Of a DNA stretch of 54,917 nucleotides, positions 25,920 to 34,966 are shown piece after piece (positions within the stretch are counted from its first letter, which is position 1; each line of letters starts with the position of its first letter). A program made the translations under genes and the position numbers. Source of the DNA: Anaerolineae bacterium (lineage in GTDB: Bacteria > Chloroflexota > Anaerolineae > Anaerolineales > UBA4823). The notes beneath the pieces were generated by a model, which had not been told where the DNA came from, ran no database searches, and was given only the letters and a program-made list of their open reading frames with translations. Location of the stretch: assembly GCA_003327455.1 (NCBI GenBank), contig QOQU01000015.1, positions 1-54,917 on the forward strand, read 5' to 3'.

Positions 25920-28140
25920 ATTGCCCTCCCCATTCAACCGTCCAATCGCCCTGCACCTGCAGATCGGATATTTCCAGGGTGAGCGGCAGGTTCATCTCGG
26001 CATCGGTTAAGCTACGGGCGATCAGGAAACCACTCAACTCATCGAAGGAGGATTCGATCAACGAACGCCCTTGCCCTGTTCCGGCTATCAGGCTCGGGGT
26101 CAATTGAACCGTCAGTCCAGCCAGACGAGGCCCGGTCTCAAAGGTGAACTCAAACCCGTGTAAATCCTGCTGGCGGACGTAGGTAACCCGCACAAGGCGA
26201 GCTTGAAACGCCGGCAAGCCTTCCAGGGGGATTGAGCCTAATTCATAGGATGCGCCAGAATGAGCCTCGTCAAAAGCAAAACCCTGAGGCTGCAGGTCTA
26301 TGGTCAGCGAAAGAGGTGAAGTTAACATCACATTGACCCTTTGCAGATGGAGGGTGACGGGAGGCAGAAAGTCTTTGCCTGCCAGGCGATATGCCCACGT
26401 CTCCCAGCGGCTGTTACTGAAATTCGGGGCTAACTGGCTAAGGACATCAAAACTCACTATTTCAAGAGGCAGGCGATTCCCTTTTGCATCGGTAGCAAAC
26501 AGGTGGGCATCCGTTGAAGCCAGTTGAATGCGTTCGTCCTCCCATTCGAGATGTCCAACCAGAATGTAACCGTCTTCGAGTTCTACTGTCTTATCCAGCA
26601 CCAGTCGAATCCCAAACAGGGACTGCCTGCCTTGGGCGTCTTCGGGCATCCATTGGAAGCTCCAATCACCCTGCAGGCGGAAGAGAACGCCGCTGATTCT
26701 GACCTGCAGTTGTCCTGTAGGCGGGGTCTCGAACTCTAAGCCGACCTGAACGTTGCCCTGGTCATCTGAGCTTCCGTAACCACTGTGGGCAGTAGCTCCT
26801 TCGATAGCCAGTTCGACATGTCGCAGGGGATCAGAGGCCTTCATTTCAAACTCGTATCCTCGACCGCTAAAGCGAACCCGCTGCACTTCGACTTGCATCT
26901 CGCCGAGCTGGATTGTCTTGCCGATTGCCCACTCCTGCCCTGGCTGAGGGCGCTCTCCCACATCCACGCTGAACTGCGCCGAAAGCTCGGTCGTTTGGGC
27001 ATCAACGCCCTGGACCCGGATCGTGAGTGGCCAGGCGTGCTGCTTGCCTTCTATCTCCAGGCTCCAGGGGATCTCGCCCGGAACAGAACTGGATAAATCC
27101 AGGTCGCTCGCCGGACGGGCAGGGACTGGATTGCCGAACGCATCAATAATGGATGGCCATTCACTGAAACCCAGCACCATCGCATTGTAGGGCAGGTGAG
27201 ATAGATGAAACGTACCGACCAGGATGTAACCTGTTTCCGTTTCAATCACCTTTTCCAAGCGCCAACCTTCAGGAGTCTGGTGCTCTGGCTGAGAAGGGGT
27301 TGCAGGGAGCGGCGTTGGCACTTCTTGCACCGGCATCACGGTCAGATCGGGCGGGGCAGGGACGAAGCGCAGCTTGAAGAGCCAATCCTCGGGAGCTTTG
27401 TCGGGCAAGGCGCCCTGAATACAGGAAACCAGAAAATCAGCCTGGTTCACCTGAGGCGGAATTGGGCCATAAGTCCAGCGCAATTCCCAACGTCCTTCGG
27501 CGTTTGCACTGGCTCGACCGGCGGTTATAGTAAGGGTATCCCCGTTGGGCAAGCGCACCTGTGGGTCAGCAGCGCAGAGCGGCGAGTCTTCCGGGTCTCC
27601 AAAGATGCGCCAGGGTAGATTTTCTATAGTCATCAAAATCACTGTGCGCTCGCTGGTCAGGACAGCTTCCCGCACTGTCAGCGTGATTCCATCGCGGGTT
27701 TGGCTGACGGGTTCGGCAAGCACACGCAGAGGTGATCCTTGCTCCACCAACCCGATACCCGGCAGGTAGCCCAGGGAGCGCCCCAGTGCGTAGGCTGCGC
27801 CAGAGATGAGAGCCAGGGCCAGGAATAGGAGTAAGACGATCAGCGCCGGCTTGGCTCGCAAGCCCTGCACCCAAGTCCTTAGCCCTGTAGGCGAGGGGTC
27901 GGGGGTGAGGACTTCAGCCAATGCAGGGGAATTATCCCTCACCCTAGCCCTCTCCCTAAGGGAGAGGGAATCTACCTCCCCTCGCCCTGTGGGAGAGGGG
28001 GCGGGGGTGAGGGCATTCTCCTCTCGCCCTGTGGGAGAGGGAGTGGGGGTGAGGGAAACAATCCGAGAGACTAAATCAATCCCCTCCACCTGCTGCTGAG
28101 CAGCCAAATCCAGCAATTGGCGCGGCGTGAGTGGACTCAT
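25918..28140 (-). CDS. Large single-span membrane protein, putative anti-sigma factor
   Basis: A 740-aa protein coupled by an ATGA overlap to the ECF sigma gene upstream, the usual position of a membrane anti-sigma factor. The cytoplasmic N-terminus (about 1-95) is short. It is followed by one membrane helix (about 96-119) and a >600-residue extracytoplasmic part with several beta-rich repeats (for example DGITLTVREAVLTSERTV, cited as TLTVREAVLTSE, and two blocks with ETGYILVGTF and EDGYILVGHL). The repeats recall DUF4179/DUF5643-type anti-sigma ectodomains. Residues 30-88 are encoded by copies of a dispersed palindromic repeat and contain LTPTPSPTGR, LTPAPSPTGR and LTPDPSPTG. No zinc-binding anti-sigma motif (HxxxCxxC) is seen. 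Regulation of the neighbouring sigma factor is inferred from context only. Confidence 0.65.
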   Translation of the reverse strand: MSPLTPRQLLDLAAQQQVEGIDLVSRIVSLTPTPSPTGREENALTPAPSPTGRGEVDSLSLRERARVRDNSPALAEVLTPDPSPTGLRTWVQGLRAKPALIVLLLFLALALISGAAYALGRSLGYLPGIGLVEQGSPLRVLAEPVSQTRDGITLTVREAVLTSERTVILMTIENLPWRIFGDPEDSPLCAADPQVRLPNGDTLTITAGRASANAEGRWELRWTYGPIPPQVNQADFLVSCIQGALPDKAPEDWLFKLRFVPAPPDLTVMPVQEVPTPLPATPSQPEHQTPEGWRLEKVIETETGYILVGTFHLSHLPYNAMVLGFSEWPSIIDAFGNPVPARPASDLDLSSSVPGEIPWSLEIEGKQHAWPLTIRVQGVDAQTTELSAQFSVDVGERPQPGQEWAIGKTIQLGEMQVEVQRVRFSGRGYEFEMKASDPLRHVELAIEGATAHSGYGSSDDQGNVQVGLEFETPPTGQLQVRISGVLFRLQGDWSFQWMPEDAQGRQSLFGIRLVLDKTVELEDGYILVGHLEWEDERIQLASTDAHLFATDAKGNRLPLEIVSFDVLSQLAPNFSNSRWETWAYRLAGKDFLPPVTLHLQRVNVMLTSPLSLTIDLQPQGFAFDEAHSGASYELGSIPLEGLPAFQARLVRVTYVRQQDLHGFEFTFETGPRLAGLTVQLTPSLIAGTGQGRSLIESSFDELSGFLIARSLTDAEMNLPLTLEISDLQVQGDWTVEWGGQ
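27881..28055 (-). repeat. Four copies of a dispersed palindromic repeat inside a coding region
   Basis: Related ~30-36-bp units at 27881-27910, 27935-27969, 27978-28013 and 28021-28055 share GCCCTGTGGGAGAGGG and GGGGGTGAGGG or their decayed and inverted forms. One copy contains the perfect hairpin CCCTCTCCCT/AGGGAGAGGG. On the coding strand they translate to LTPxPSPTGRG. This repeat family is normally seen between genes. Confidence 0.85.
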
Positions 28141-28700
28141 CTTTGCCCTCCTTCTGAACCGAGCAATGAACGCAATCGCGACCGAGCCGCATTCAACAAG
28201 TACTTAATCGTCCCAGGCGCAACACCGAACCGATGCGACATTTCCGCCTCACTCATCTCCAGGTAATAGCGTTGAACAATGGCCAGCCGTTGGCGGGGGG
28301 CAAGCTGTTGCAAGGCTTCATTCAAGCGGCGGCTCAACTCCAATGCTTCAACCTGACTTTCGACCGACTGCCCGCGCTCGAAAATCTCTTCGACCAGCGC
28401 AGGGTTGCCATCAAACGAAAGGTGCCGCTTCTGAGCCTGGATGGCTTTCAAAGCAGCATTTGCCACACTGCGCAAAAGATAGGGTTCAAAAGGACGGTTC
28501 TGATCAAAATGGGCGAGGTGAGTCGCCAGATGGAGAAACGTCTCGGCAACCACATCCTCTGCCATGGCGACATCCTGGGTGATCAGAAAAGCCACGCGCA
28601 GCGCTTTCGCTTGATGGAGGCGAACCAAAATCTCCAGACCGCTCCAATCACCCTGTTTGAGCTTTTCCAGGGCAGTGCTTTCATCTGTCAACTGTTCCAT
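28137..28700 (-). CDS. RNA polymerase ECF sigma factor
   Basis: A 187-aa sigma-70 family protein with region 2 (about 20-90, including ITQDVAMAEDVVAETFLHL) and region 4 (about 125-180, including LAPRQRLAIVQRYYLEMSEAEMS, cited as APRQRLAIVQRYYLEMS, and GVAPGTIKYLLNAARSRLR, a helix-turn-helix). Region 3 is absent, as in ECF factors. The ATG at 28700 gives a standard length; an ATT/AT-rich stretch further upstream would add an unrelated N-terminus. The next gene overlaps by 4 bp and encodes a membrane protein likely to hold the sigma factor inactive until an envelope signal arrives. Confidence 0.88.
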   Translation of the reverse strand: MEQLTDESTALEKLKQGDWSGLEILVRLHQAKALRVAFLITQDVAMAEDVVAETFLHLATHLAHFDQNRPFEPYLLRSVANAALKAIQAQKRHLSFDGNPALVEEIFERGQSVESQVEALELSRRLNEALQQLAPRQRLAIVQRYYLEMSEAEMSHRFGVAPGTIKYLLNAARSRLRSLLGSEGGQR

Positions 28701-28817
28701 AACATGCTTTGACCTTGGCTCCAACAGATGTTCTCTATAAAATATATCCCCCAGCAAGCAAAAGGTTGGGGTATTTGGGTTAACAGGATAATGCGCCTGT
28801 TTCGGTAAAGATGCAGT

Positions 28818-29384
28818 TCACGGACGTGTCCCCGGAAACATCTCAGATTTCCGTTTCTCACGCTCCCATTGTTTGGGCGTATAACATTTTTGTCCGCCCA
28901 GCCAGCGCAAAAGCCGCCCTCTCCAGGTCTTGCCAGAATAGGGGACGCAGATTTGCGCCTCTTCCGGGTAGAACAGGTCTACGGGCAAGCCATGCGCCTG
29001 CCAGGCATACTGAAGTTCGGCAAACTCCTCTGAGGATAAATTCAATACCCAGCAGCACGTATCGTCGTGGTGATCAAATCTGGCAACCCGATCCTTTTTG
29101 GGCAGAGGTTGATCATCCAGCAGCAGGTAAAACAAGTCTGGCGGATTGGAGTTAGCAAGCAGCCATTCCACCAACTCGCCGACAAATTGCTGGCGCGCCT
29201 GAAGATCCTCCGGCAAGCGCCCACTTTTTTGCACGGGGGTGATGTTCTTCGATTGTGGCGCAATCAACCTGGCTTCAAAACAGGTACACCAGCGGCTCAC
29301 CGTTATTGCCGTAATTTCAATCGCCTTCGACAGCGGGAAATCTGGCTGATCTTGAAGGTAATAGAGTTCAGGGAGGTAAAGCAT
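28818..29384 (-). CDS. Protein of unknown function
   Basis: A 188-aa soluble-looking protein that I cannot assign to a family. It begins MLYLPELYYLQDQPDFPLS and contains a patch rich in Asp and His (RFDHHDDTCCWVL), then FAELQYAWQAHGLP and a basic C-terminus. An in-frame start 96 bp upstream (29480) would run through the terminator hairpin of the CBS gene and is rejected. Cys and His residues in DHHDDTCC could bind metal; this is only an impression. It follows the CBS-ACT gene on the same strand. Confidence 0.6.
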   Translation of the reverse strand: MLYLPELYYLQDQPDFPLSKAIEITAITVSRWCTCFEARLIAPQSKNITPVQKSGRLPEDLQARQQFVGELVEWLLANSNPPDLFYLLLDDQPLPKKDRVARFDHHDDTCCWVLNLSSEEFAELQYAWQAHGLPVDLFYPEEAQICVPYSGKTWRGRLLRWLGGQKCYTPKQWEREKRKSEMFPGTRP

Positions 29385-29433
29385 GATTTGATTGAATTGC
29401 CCAATCTGCGAATCGAACCCTGATAGACCCAAA

Positions 29434-29459
29434 CAGGGGAGCAAAAGTTTGCTCCCCTG
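29434..29459 (-). terminator. Hairpin downstream of the CBS-ACT gene
   Basis: Perfect 12-bp arms CAGGGGAGCAAA / TTTGCTCCCCTG around a two-base centre. On the minus strand it starts 26 bp after the CBS stop codon and is followed by TGTTTGG, a weak T tract. Confidence 0.6.
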
Positions 29460-29484
29460 GATAATCCCACAAAGAAGCAAGCGT

Positions 29485-30138
29485 TCAGGCTGCGCTTACA
29501 CTACGGATATCAACGATCCGTTCCACAACGGGTGTCAACGCCTGCGTCAACGCTTCTACCGTAGTACCTTCCACCTTGATGGTCACCATTCCGGTCGAGG
29601 GGTCTTCTCCCATGAAGGTTCCAACGGCAAGGATATTGGCACCCAACTGGCGGATGGTATTGGTCACTTCGGAAAGCTTACCCGGCTCATCCTTGACCAG
29701 GATGGTCGCCCGAATGCCGGCTTTGCGCGCCCCAAACAGTTCAAGGAAGATTTTGAACAGGTCTGTCTCGGTGATGATACCCACCAGGCGGTCGTCTTCC
29801 ATGACCGGCAGCGCGCCAATTTTACGGTCCGCCATTACGCGCGCCGCTTCTTCAATCGGACAATCCACACAGGTCGTGATGACCTCTTTGGTCATAATTT
29901 CTTCGACTTTTACTTTGCTCAACCAGTAATTGACCTCCCAAATGCTCAGTGTGGTAGCATCCGAAGGGGAAGCGTTGAGCAAATCCTTCTCCGAGACAAT
30001 TCCAACCAGTTTGCCATGTTTATCCACAACCGGAAAGCGGCGCACCTTCTCCTTACGCATCAGCGCCAGGGCTTCTTGTAGAGGGGTGTCGGGGGTAATC
30101 GTGATGACAGGTTTGGACATTCGTTCTCCAACTAACAT
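29485..30138 (-). CDS. CBS-pair protein with C-terminal ACT domain
   Basis: A 217-aa cytosolic protein. The N-terminal half has two CBS domains (MSKPVITITPDTPLQEAL and MTKEVITTCVDCPIEEAA mark their starts), each ending with a LVGI(V/I) strand. The last ~75 residues are an ACT domain opening ATILVKDEPGKLSEV. This combination, common as AcuB-like proteins, senses adenylates or amino acids. No effector enzyme is fused, so it is a free-standing sensor of unknown target. The ATG at 30138 has AAAGGAG upstream and begins the family sequence; the longer frame from 30219 lacks similarity. Confidence 0.85.
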   Translation of the reverse strand: MLVGERMSKPVITITPDTPLQEALALMRKEKVRRFPVVDKHGKLVGIVSEKDLLNASPSDATTLSIWEVNYWLSKVKVEEIMTKEVITTCVDCPIEEAARVMADRKIGALPVMEDDRLVGIITETDLFKIFLELFGARKAGIRATILVKDEPGKLSEVTNTIRQLGANILAVGTFMGEDPSTGMVTIKVEGTTVEALTQALTPVVERIVDIRSVSAA

Positions 30139-30250
30139 AATGGCGGTCTCCTTTCCACGAATGAACAGATATCGGGTCTCCAGCTTTTTCTTAATTGTAC
30201 TTGATGTCCATAGAATCAAGACGTTATTGTAGCGGGTTCTTCAGGAAGAA

Positions 30251-30319
30251 ACGGGATGTACAGGTGAACAGGATGAACGGATTGTTTCTTCATTCATCTG
30301 ATCGTCCTGTACATCCCGT
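30251..30319. repeat. Inverted repeat downstream of clpB
   Basis: Perfect 14-bp arms ACGGGATGTACAGG (30251-30264) and CCTGTACATCCCGT (30306-30319), with further pairing possible inside (GATGAA with TTCATC). It lies between the clpB stop and the CBS gene. It may act as a transcript-end structure or be a dispersed intergenic repeat; no T tail is present on either strand. Confidence 0.6.
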
Positions 30320-30331
30320 CTCACAGCCGCT

Positions 30332-32926
30332 TTACTCGACCACTTCGCCTTCGATGACCGGGATGGCTGCTGAGAAGACCAGCCCCTCTTCGCCACGGTC
30401 GACGCGGATGGTATCTCCTTCTCTGAACTCGCCGGCTAAGATCTTGAGCGCCAGAGGGTCTTGCAATTCGCGCTGGATGGCACGTTTGAGCGGGCGAGCG
30501 CCAAAATCGGGGTCGTAACCCACTTCGGCAAGATATTCACGGGCAGCCTCCGTGACCTCCAGGATAAAGCCCCGCTCCTTGAGCAAGGCAGAGATGCGCC
30601 GCAATTGAATGTCCACAATCCCGCTGAGATGCTCTCGGGTGAGCGGATGGAAGAGGACGATTTCATCAATGCGGTTCAGAAACTCCGGGCGGAAGTGCAT
30701 TTGCAAGACCCGCGTAATTTCATCACGGCTCACCCGCCGTCCACCTTCCCACAGTTGATTGCCCAGGTTGCTGGTCATGATGACCAGGGTGTTGCGGAAA
30801 TCCACCGTGCGCCCGTGTCCATCGGTCAAACGCCCGTCATCCAGCAGTTGCAGGAGGACATTGAAGACCTCACTGTGCGCTTTCTCGATTTCATCGAACA
30901 GCACCACGCTATACGGGCGGCGTCGCACCGCTTCGGTGAGTTGACCGCCTTCTTCATATCCCACGTAGCCTGGCGGTGCACCAACCAGACGGGAAACGGT
31001 GTGTTTCTCCTGATATTCGCTCATGTCAATGCGGATCATCGCTCGTTCGTCGTCGAACATGAATTCCGCCAGGGCGCGCGCCAGTTCCGTCTTTCCTACC
31101 CCGGTTGGACCGAGGAAGATAAATGAACCGATGGGTCGGTTGGGATCTTGCAGACCCGCGCGAGCGCGACGCACGGCATTCGAGACCACCCGAACGGCAT
31201 CCTCCTGCCCGACCACGCGCTCGTGCAGGCGTTCTTCCATATGGATCAGCTTTTGCGTTTCGGCTTCCAGCAAGCGCGAGACCGGGATACCCGTCCAGCG
31301 TGCCACGACTTGAGCGATCTCTTCGGCATCCACCTCTTCCTTAAGCAAGGCGCCATCTTTTTGAAGTTCCTTCAGGCGCGCTTCGCTTTCGGCAAGCCGT
31401 TGCTCCAATTCGCGCAAAGTGCCATAGCGCAGGCGGGCAACGGTTTCGAGCTGGTTCTGCCGTTCAGCGCGCTCGATCTCGTAGCGGGTTTGCTCGATCT
31501 GCTCTTTGATCGCCTGCAACTGGGTAATCGCTTCTTTTTCTGCCTGCCAGCGGGCATGCAACTGGTTGGATTGTTCGCGCAGGTCGGCAAGCTCTTTCTC
31601 AATCCGCTCCAGCCGTTCGAGAGAGGCTTTGTCCTTCTCTTTCTTCAGGGCTTCGCGTTCGATTTCCAACTGCAAGATTTGGCGATCGACATCGTCTAAA
31701 GCTTGCGGTTTAGAGTCGATCTCGGTGCGCAAGCGCGCCGCAGCTTCATCAATCAGATCAATCGCTTTGTCCGGCAGGTGCCGGTCAGCAATGTAACGAT
31801 GACTTAGGGTAGCGGCGGCGATAACGGCCGGGTCGGTAATCCGCACGCCATGATGGATCTCATAGCGCTCTTTCAAGCCGCGTAAAATGCTGATCGTCTC
31901 CTCAACCGTCGGCTCATCGATCAACACGGGTTGGAAGCGGCGTTCTAAGGCAGGGTCTTTTTCGACGTGCTTGCGGTATTCATCCAGGGTGGTGGCGCCG
32001 ATCATGTGCAATTCACCGCGCGCCAGCATGGGTTTGAGCATATTGCCGGCATCCATGGCGCCTTCCGCTGCGCCGGCTCCGACGACGGTGTGCATCTCAT
32101 CCACGAAGAGGATCACTTCCCCGGCAGCATCGGAAATTTCTTTCAACACTGCTTTCAACCGTTCCTCAAATTCGCCGCGATACTTGGCGCCGGCGACCAA
32201 TGCGCCCATATCTAACTGGACAAGGCGTTTGCGCTTCAAGCCTTCCGGTACATCACCTTTGACAATGCGTTGCGCCAGCCCTTCGACAACTGCCGTCTTA
32301 CCCACGCCGGGCTCACCGATCAAAGCCGGGTTATTCTTGGTGCGCCGCGAGAGAATCTGGATAACACGGCGGATCTCCTCATCCCGACCGATCACCGGGT
32401 CGAGTTTCCCCTGGCGGGCTAAGGCGGTGAGATCGCGCCCGTACTTTTCAAGCGCCTGATAAGTCGCTTCCGGGGTCGGCGAGGTCACGCGTTGCGTGCC
32501 GCGAATGCCAGCCAGGGCTTTCAGGATCGCGTCTTTGGTCAGGCCATATTGTGCCAGGCGTTTTCCTTCGATGCTATCGGTCAGACCCAGTAACAGATGT
32601 TCGGTAGAAACATACTCATCCTGCATCCCTTTGGCGTAGCGTTCAGCAGCTTCCAGCGTTTCTACCGTCGGGCGCGCCAGTCCAACCTCTCCCGTCGCGC
32701 CATACACGCGCGGGCGCTTCTCCAGTTCGTTCTGGACTTCTTCTCGCAAGGCAAGCACGCTTCCGGCAACGCGAGTAACAATCGCCGGAACAACGCTATC
32801 TTCCTGGCGCAATAAAGCCAGTAAAAGGTGTGCCGGCTCAATTGCCTGATGATTGTAGTCGCGGGCAATAGTTTGAGCGTTGAAAATGGCTTCTTGTGAT
32901 TTTTGCGTATATTTTTCTAGATTCAT
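30332..32926 (-). CDS. clpB: ATP-dependent disaggregase ClpB
   Basis: An 864-aa Hsp100 chaperone that, with DnaK, pulls polypeptides out of aggregates. The order is N-domain (about 1-145), NBD1 with Walker A GEPGVGKT, a long coiled-coil middle domain rich in Glu, Lys, Arg and Leu (about 405-530), and NBD2 with Walker [19 protein letters not shown] is its Walker B, and a C-domain ends the protein. The middle domain and lack of the ClpP-binding loop distinguish it from ClpA/ClpC. GGAGG lies before the ATG. I saw no CIRCE element upstream; it is 42 bp after the PPOX gene and may share its transcript. Confidence 0.96.
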   Translation of the reverse strand: MNLEKYTQKSQEAIFNAQTIARDYNHQAIEPAHLLLALLRQEDSVVPAIVTRVAGSVLALREEVQNELEKRPRVYGATGEVGLARPTVETLEAAERYAKGMQDEYVSTEHLLLGLTDSIEGKRLAQYGLTKDAILKALAGIRGTQRVTSPTPEATYQALEKYGRDLTALARQGKLDPVIGRDEEIRRVIQILSRRTKNNPALIGEPGVGKTAVVEGLAQRIVKGDVPEGLKRKRLVQLDMGALVAGAKYRGEFEERLKAVLKEISDAAGEVILFVDEMHTVVGAGAAEGAMDAGNMLKPMLARGELHMIGATTLDEYRKHVEKDPALERRFQPVLIDEPTVEETISILRGLKERYEIHHGVRITDPAVIAAATLSHRYIADRHLPDKAIDLIDEAAARLRTEIDSKPQALDDVDRQILQLEIEREALKKEKDKASLERLERIEKELADLREQSNQLHARWQAEKEAITQLQAIKEQIEQTRYEIERAERQNQLETVARLRYGTLRELEQRLAESEARLKELQKDGALLKEEVDAEEIAQVVARWTGIPVSRLLEAETQKLIHMEERLHERVVGQEDAVRVVSNAVRRARAGLQDPNRPIGSFIFLGPTGVGKTELARALAEFMFDDERAMIRIDMSEYQEKHTVSRLVGAPPGYVGYEEGGQLTEAVRRRPYSVVLFDEIEKAHSEVFNVLLQLLDDGRLTDGHGRTVDFRNTLVIMTSNLGNQLWEGGRRVSRDEITRVLQMHFRPEFLNRIDEIVLFHPLTREHLSGIVDIQLRRISALLKERGFILEVTEAAREYLAEVGYDPDFGARPLKRAIQRELQDPLALKILAGEFREGDTIRVDRGEEGLVFSAAIPVIEGEVVE

Positions 32927-32968
32927 TGCTCCTCCTTCTCAACTCCACAGCGAAACGGTCTGTTTGCT

Positions 32969-33385
32969 TTATTCTGCTTTGCTCTGACCGCTCTCGCCGG
33001 GAGCTTCTTCCAAAATAATTTCGTAGGTTGCGGTCTCAAATTTTTGTAACCGACCAAGTACATCAAAAAACGTTTTTTGCAGCCCATATTTTTGCGAAAA
33101 CAGACGATTGATGGTATCAGCCACCGGCTTGTCGACGCGCCGGGCAGTACCTTTCATCCATTGACCGATAACCTCGCCCTGGGCTTTACAGGGCGCCACC
33201 TGCACCTGGGGGAAATTGCGAATGCGCTTCGCCTTTCCCGAATTGGCACCGGTGCGCACGTAAAGCTTTCCATCGCGTTCCACAAACCAGACCGGTGTGC
33301 GAACACCATTGCCGTTGCGGCGATAGGTTTCTAAGTTTAGATATTTCTGATTGACAAACTGTTGCAATGCAGAATTCGTGTGCAT
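32969..33385 (-). CDS. PPOX-class F420-dependent oxidoreductase-like flavoprotein
   Basis: A 138-aa split-barrel protein of the pyridoxamine-phosphate-oxidase superfamily. The sequence YRRNGNGVRTPVWFVERDGKLYV, cited as RTPVWFVERDGKLYV, and the TGANSGKAKRIRNFPQVQVAPC segment (cited as GKAKRIRNFPQVQVAPC) match the Rv2061-type F420/FMN-binding branch. Whether it uses F420 or flavin cannot be settled here. The ribosome binding site is AAGGAG. It lies directly upstream of clpB on the same strand. Confidence 0.82.
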   Translation of the reverse strand: MHTNSALQQFVNQKYLNLETYRRNGNGVRTPVWFVERDGKLYVRTGANSGKAKRIRNFPQVQVAPCKAQGEVIGQWMKGTARRVDKPVADTINRLFSQKYGLQKTFFDVLGRLQKFETATYEIILEEAPGESGQSKAE

Positions 33386-33608
33386 TCACCTTCTCCTTAC
33401 CAATAAATAATCTCTGTTCGACCAGTATAGAGAGCGATGATAAGAAAAGTGTAGACGAAACGTTAACCCTTCGTTGGATTCTTTTTTTGTCCCAAACGAA
33501 GCACATCACTCACCAGAGCTTTCGAGACGAAGAATAGTACTATCAATAAGGCGAGGGGTTTATAGATTGTAAGTGCGGATAGGGAAGCTTTAACGCCGAT
33601 CCATCCGT

Positions 33609-33614
33609 TATAAT
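33609..33614 (+). promoter_or_regulatory. -10 box immediately before the TolB-like gene (leaderless start)
   Basis: TATAAT ends 8 nt before the GTG at 33623 with no ribosome binding site between. The rest of the 237-bp gap 33386-33622 shows no convincing gene. Confidence 0.55.
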
Positions 33615-33622
33615 CAACTCTG

Positions 33623-34966
33623 GTGAGATCTTCCCCCTGGATTTTGCTGATCGTTTTACTGGTTTTGACGGCCATTGGTGGATGGTTGATAACGCAACCG
33701 CGCGTTCTCGATCTACAACCACCGCCTGATGCCACGGCTGTCCCAGGCAGCGCTGCGCTGCGCCTTTCTTTCTCCCATCCCATGCAAACCGAGTCGGTAC
33801 ACCAGCGCCTGCAAATTGACCCCCTACCTGCGGGAGACTTTCACTGGGAAGGCAAGACACTGGTCTTTACGCCGCTCAAACCCTGGCAAAGCGGTGCAAC
33901 CGTGCACGTTCGTCTCAGCCGCGGCGCTCGAACGCAAACCTTTCCAACCCGCTCTCTCAATCACACCGTCGAGTGGTCGTTTCAAATCGGTTACCCAAAA
34001 GTTATCTACCTCTTTCCTGCCGAAGGAGAAGCCGCTTTATATCAGCTCGATCCTCTGAGTGGGAAGGTTCAAGTCCTATCCGCAAACGGACAAGAGGTTT
34101 TGGATTATTCCCTATCCGCCAGTGGAGCTGTGATTATTTTCGATGTCCGCCAGGGAAACGGCAGCGCCATCTTCCGTTGGCAAAACTCCCAGACCGCTGG
34201 TGAACCCTTGCTGACCTTTCCCGCCGGCCAGGTTCGGGCTGCCCAGCTTTCTCCTTCGGGCAACTATCTCGCCTATGAACTGACCGACCTGAGAGAACCA
34301 AACGCCAAAACCCATGTTTGGGTGACAAATTACCCACCTCAAGGAGATCAAGGCATCCGCCTCGGGGCTGCCGATCAACTCACCCGCAGTCCGCTGTGGT
34401 CAGGTCAGGATATCCTTGCCTATTACGATCAGACCAACCGTCACTACCGTTTCTACGACCCGCGCACCCAACAAGAAATCGGTACGATCAGAGGGGAGAC
34501 GGGAGAAAAAGGCGCCTGGTCTCCAGATGGTGAAACGTTTCTGTTTGCCGAAATTTTAGCCGACGGCGGGCAGTATCCCACCAGCCATTTACTCGCCTTC
34601 CATCTCCCCACCCTTCAATTGACCGACCTCACCGAGCGCAATGACGTTGAAGATCTGGGCGGCGTATTTTCACCTCAAGGTGATCGCCTGGTTTTTGGGC
34701 GCAAGTTTCTGGACGCTCTTCACTGGACGCCAGGCCGCCAGCCCTGGATGCTCAACCTGCTTCAGAGGGAAGCTTTTCCCTTACTGACCGAGCCTCATTA
34801 TAATCATTACGATTTTGTGTGGAGTCCGAATGGCGATCAGATTCTCTTTGTCCGTTTCAATCTGATGAGTCTGACCGATTCACCCGAAATCTGGATAATG
34901 AACGCTGACGGCACTCAGCCTCGCCAACTCGTCAAAGGAGGATTTGCCCCACAATGGATGCCATGA
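33623..34966 (+). CDS. Membrane-anchored protein with Ig-like domain and TolB/WD40-like propeller
   Basis: A 447-aa protein. An N-terminal signal anchor (WILLIVLLVLTAIGGWLI) is followed by a Big_5-like domain at about 30-125 (LQPPPDATAVPGSAALRLSF, then KTLVFTPLKPWQSGATVHV). A six-bladed-type propeller at about 130-447 has PD40/TolB strands such as LSPSGNYLAYEL, WSPDGETFLFAE, FSPQGDRLVFGR and WSPNGDQILFVR. These proteins sit outside the membrane and probably bind partners rather than catalyse. The redoxin gene overlaps its last 13 bp. Confidence 0.8.
   Translation: MRSSPWILLIVLLVLTAIGGWLITQPRVLDLQPPPDATAVPGSAALRLSFSHPMQTESVHQRLQIDPLPAGDFHWEGKTLVFTPLKPWQSGATVHVRLSRGARTQTFPTRSLNHTVEWSFQIGYPKVIYLFPAEGEAALYQLDPLSGKVQVLSANGQEVLDYSLSASGAVIIFDVRQGNGSAIFRWQNSQTAGEPLLTFPAGQVRAAQLSPSGNYLAYELTDLREPNAKTHVWVTNYPPQGDQGIRLGAADQLTRSPLWSGQDILAYYDQTNRHYRFYDPRTQQEIGTIRGETGEKGAWSPDGETFLFAEILADGGQYPTSHLLAFHLPTLQLTDLTERNDVEDLGGVFSPQGDRLVFGRKFLDALHWTPGRQPWMLNLLQREAFPLLTEPHYNHYDFVWSPNGDQILFVRFNLMSLTDSPEIWIMNADGTQPRQLVKGGFAPQWMP

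Noticed and set aside
27881-28055. Palindromic repeats as a CRISPR array
   Set aside because: Units are unequal, partly inverted, with irregular spacers and no cas genes.
29395-29425. tRNA-like GGTTCGATTC sequence on the minus strand
   Set aside because: No acceptor, D or anticodon stems can be built around it.
33463-33783. Minus-strand frame ending with a hydrophobic segment (ALLIVLFFVSKALV)
   Set aside because: No plausible start codon or ribosome binding site near the hydrophobic part, and it overlaps the TolB-like gene; a small membrane peptide cannot be excluded but is unsupported.
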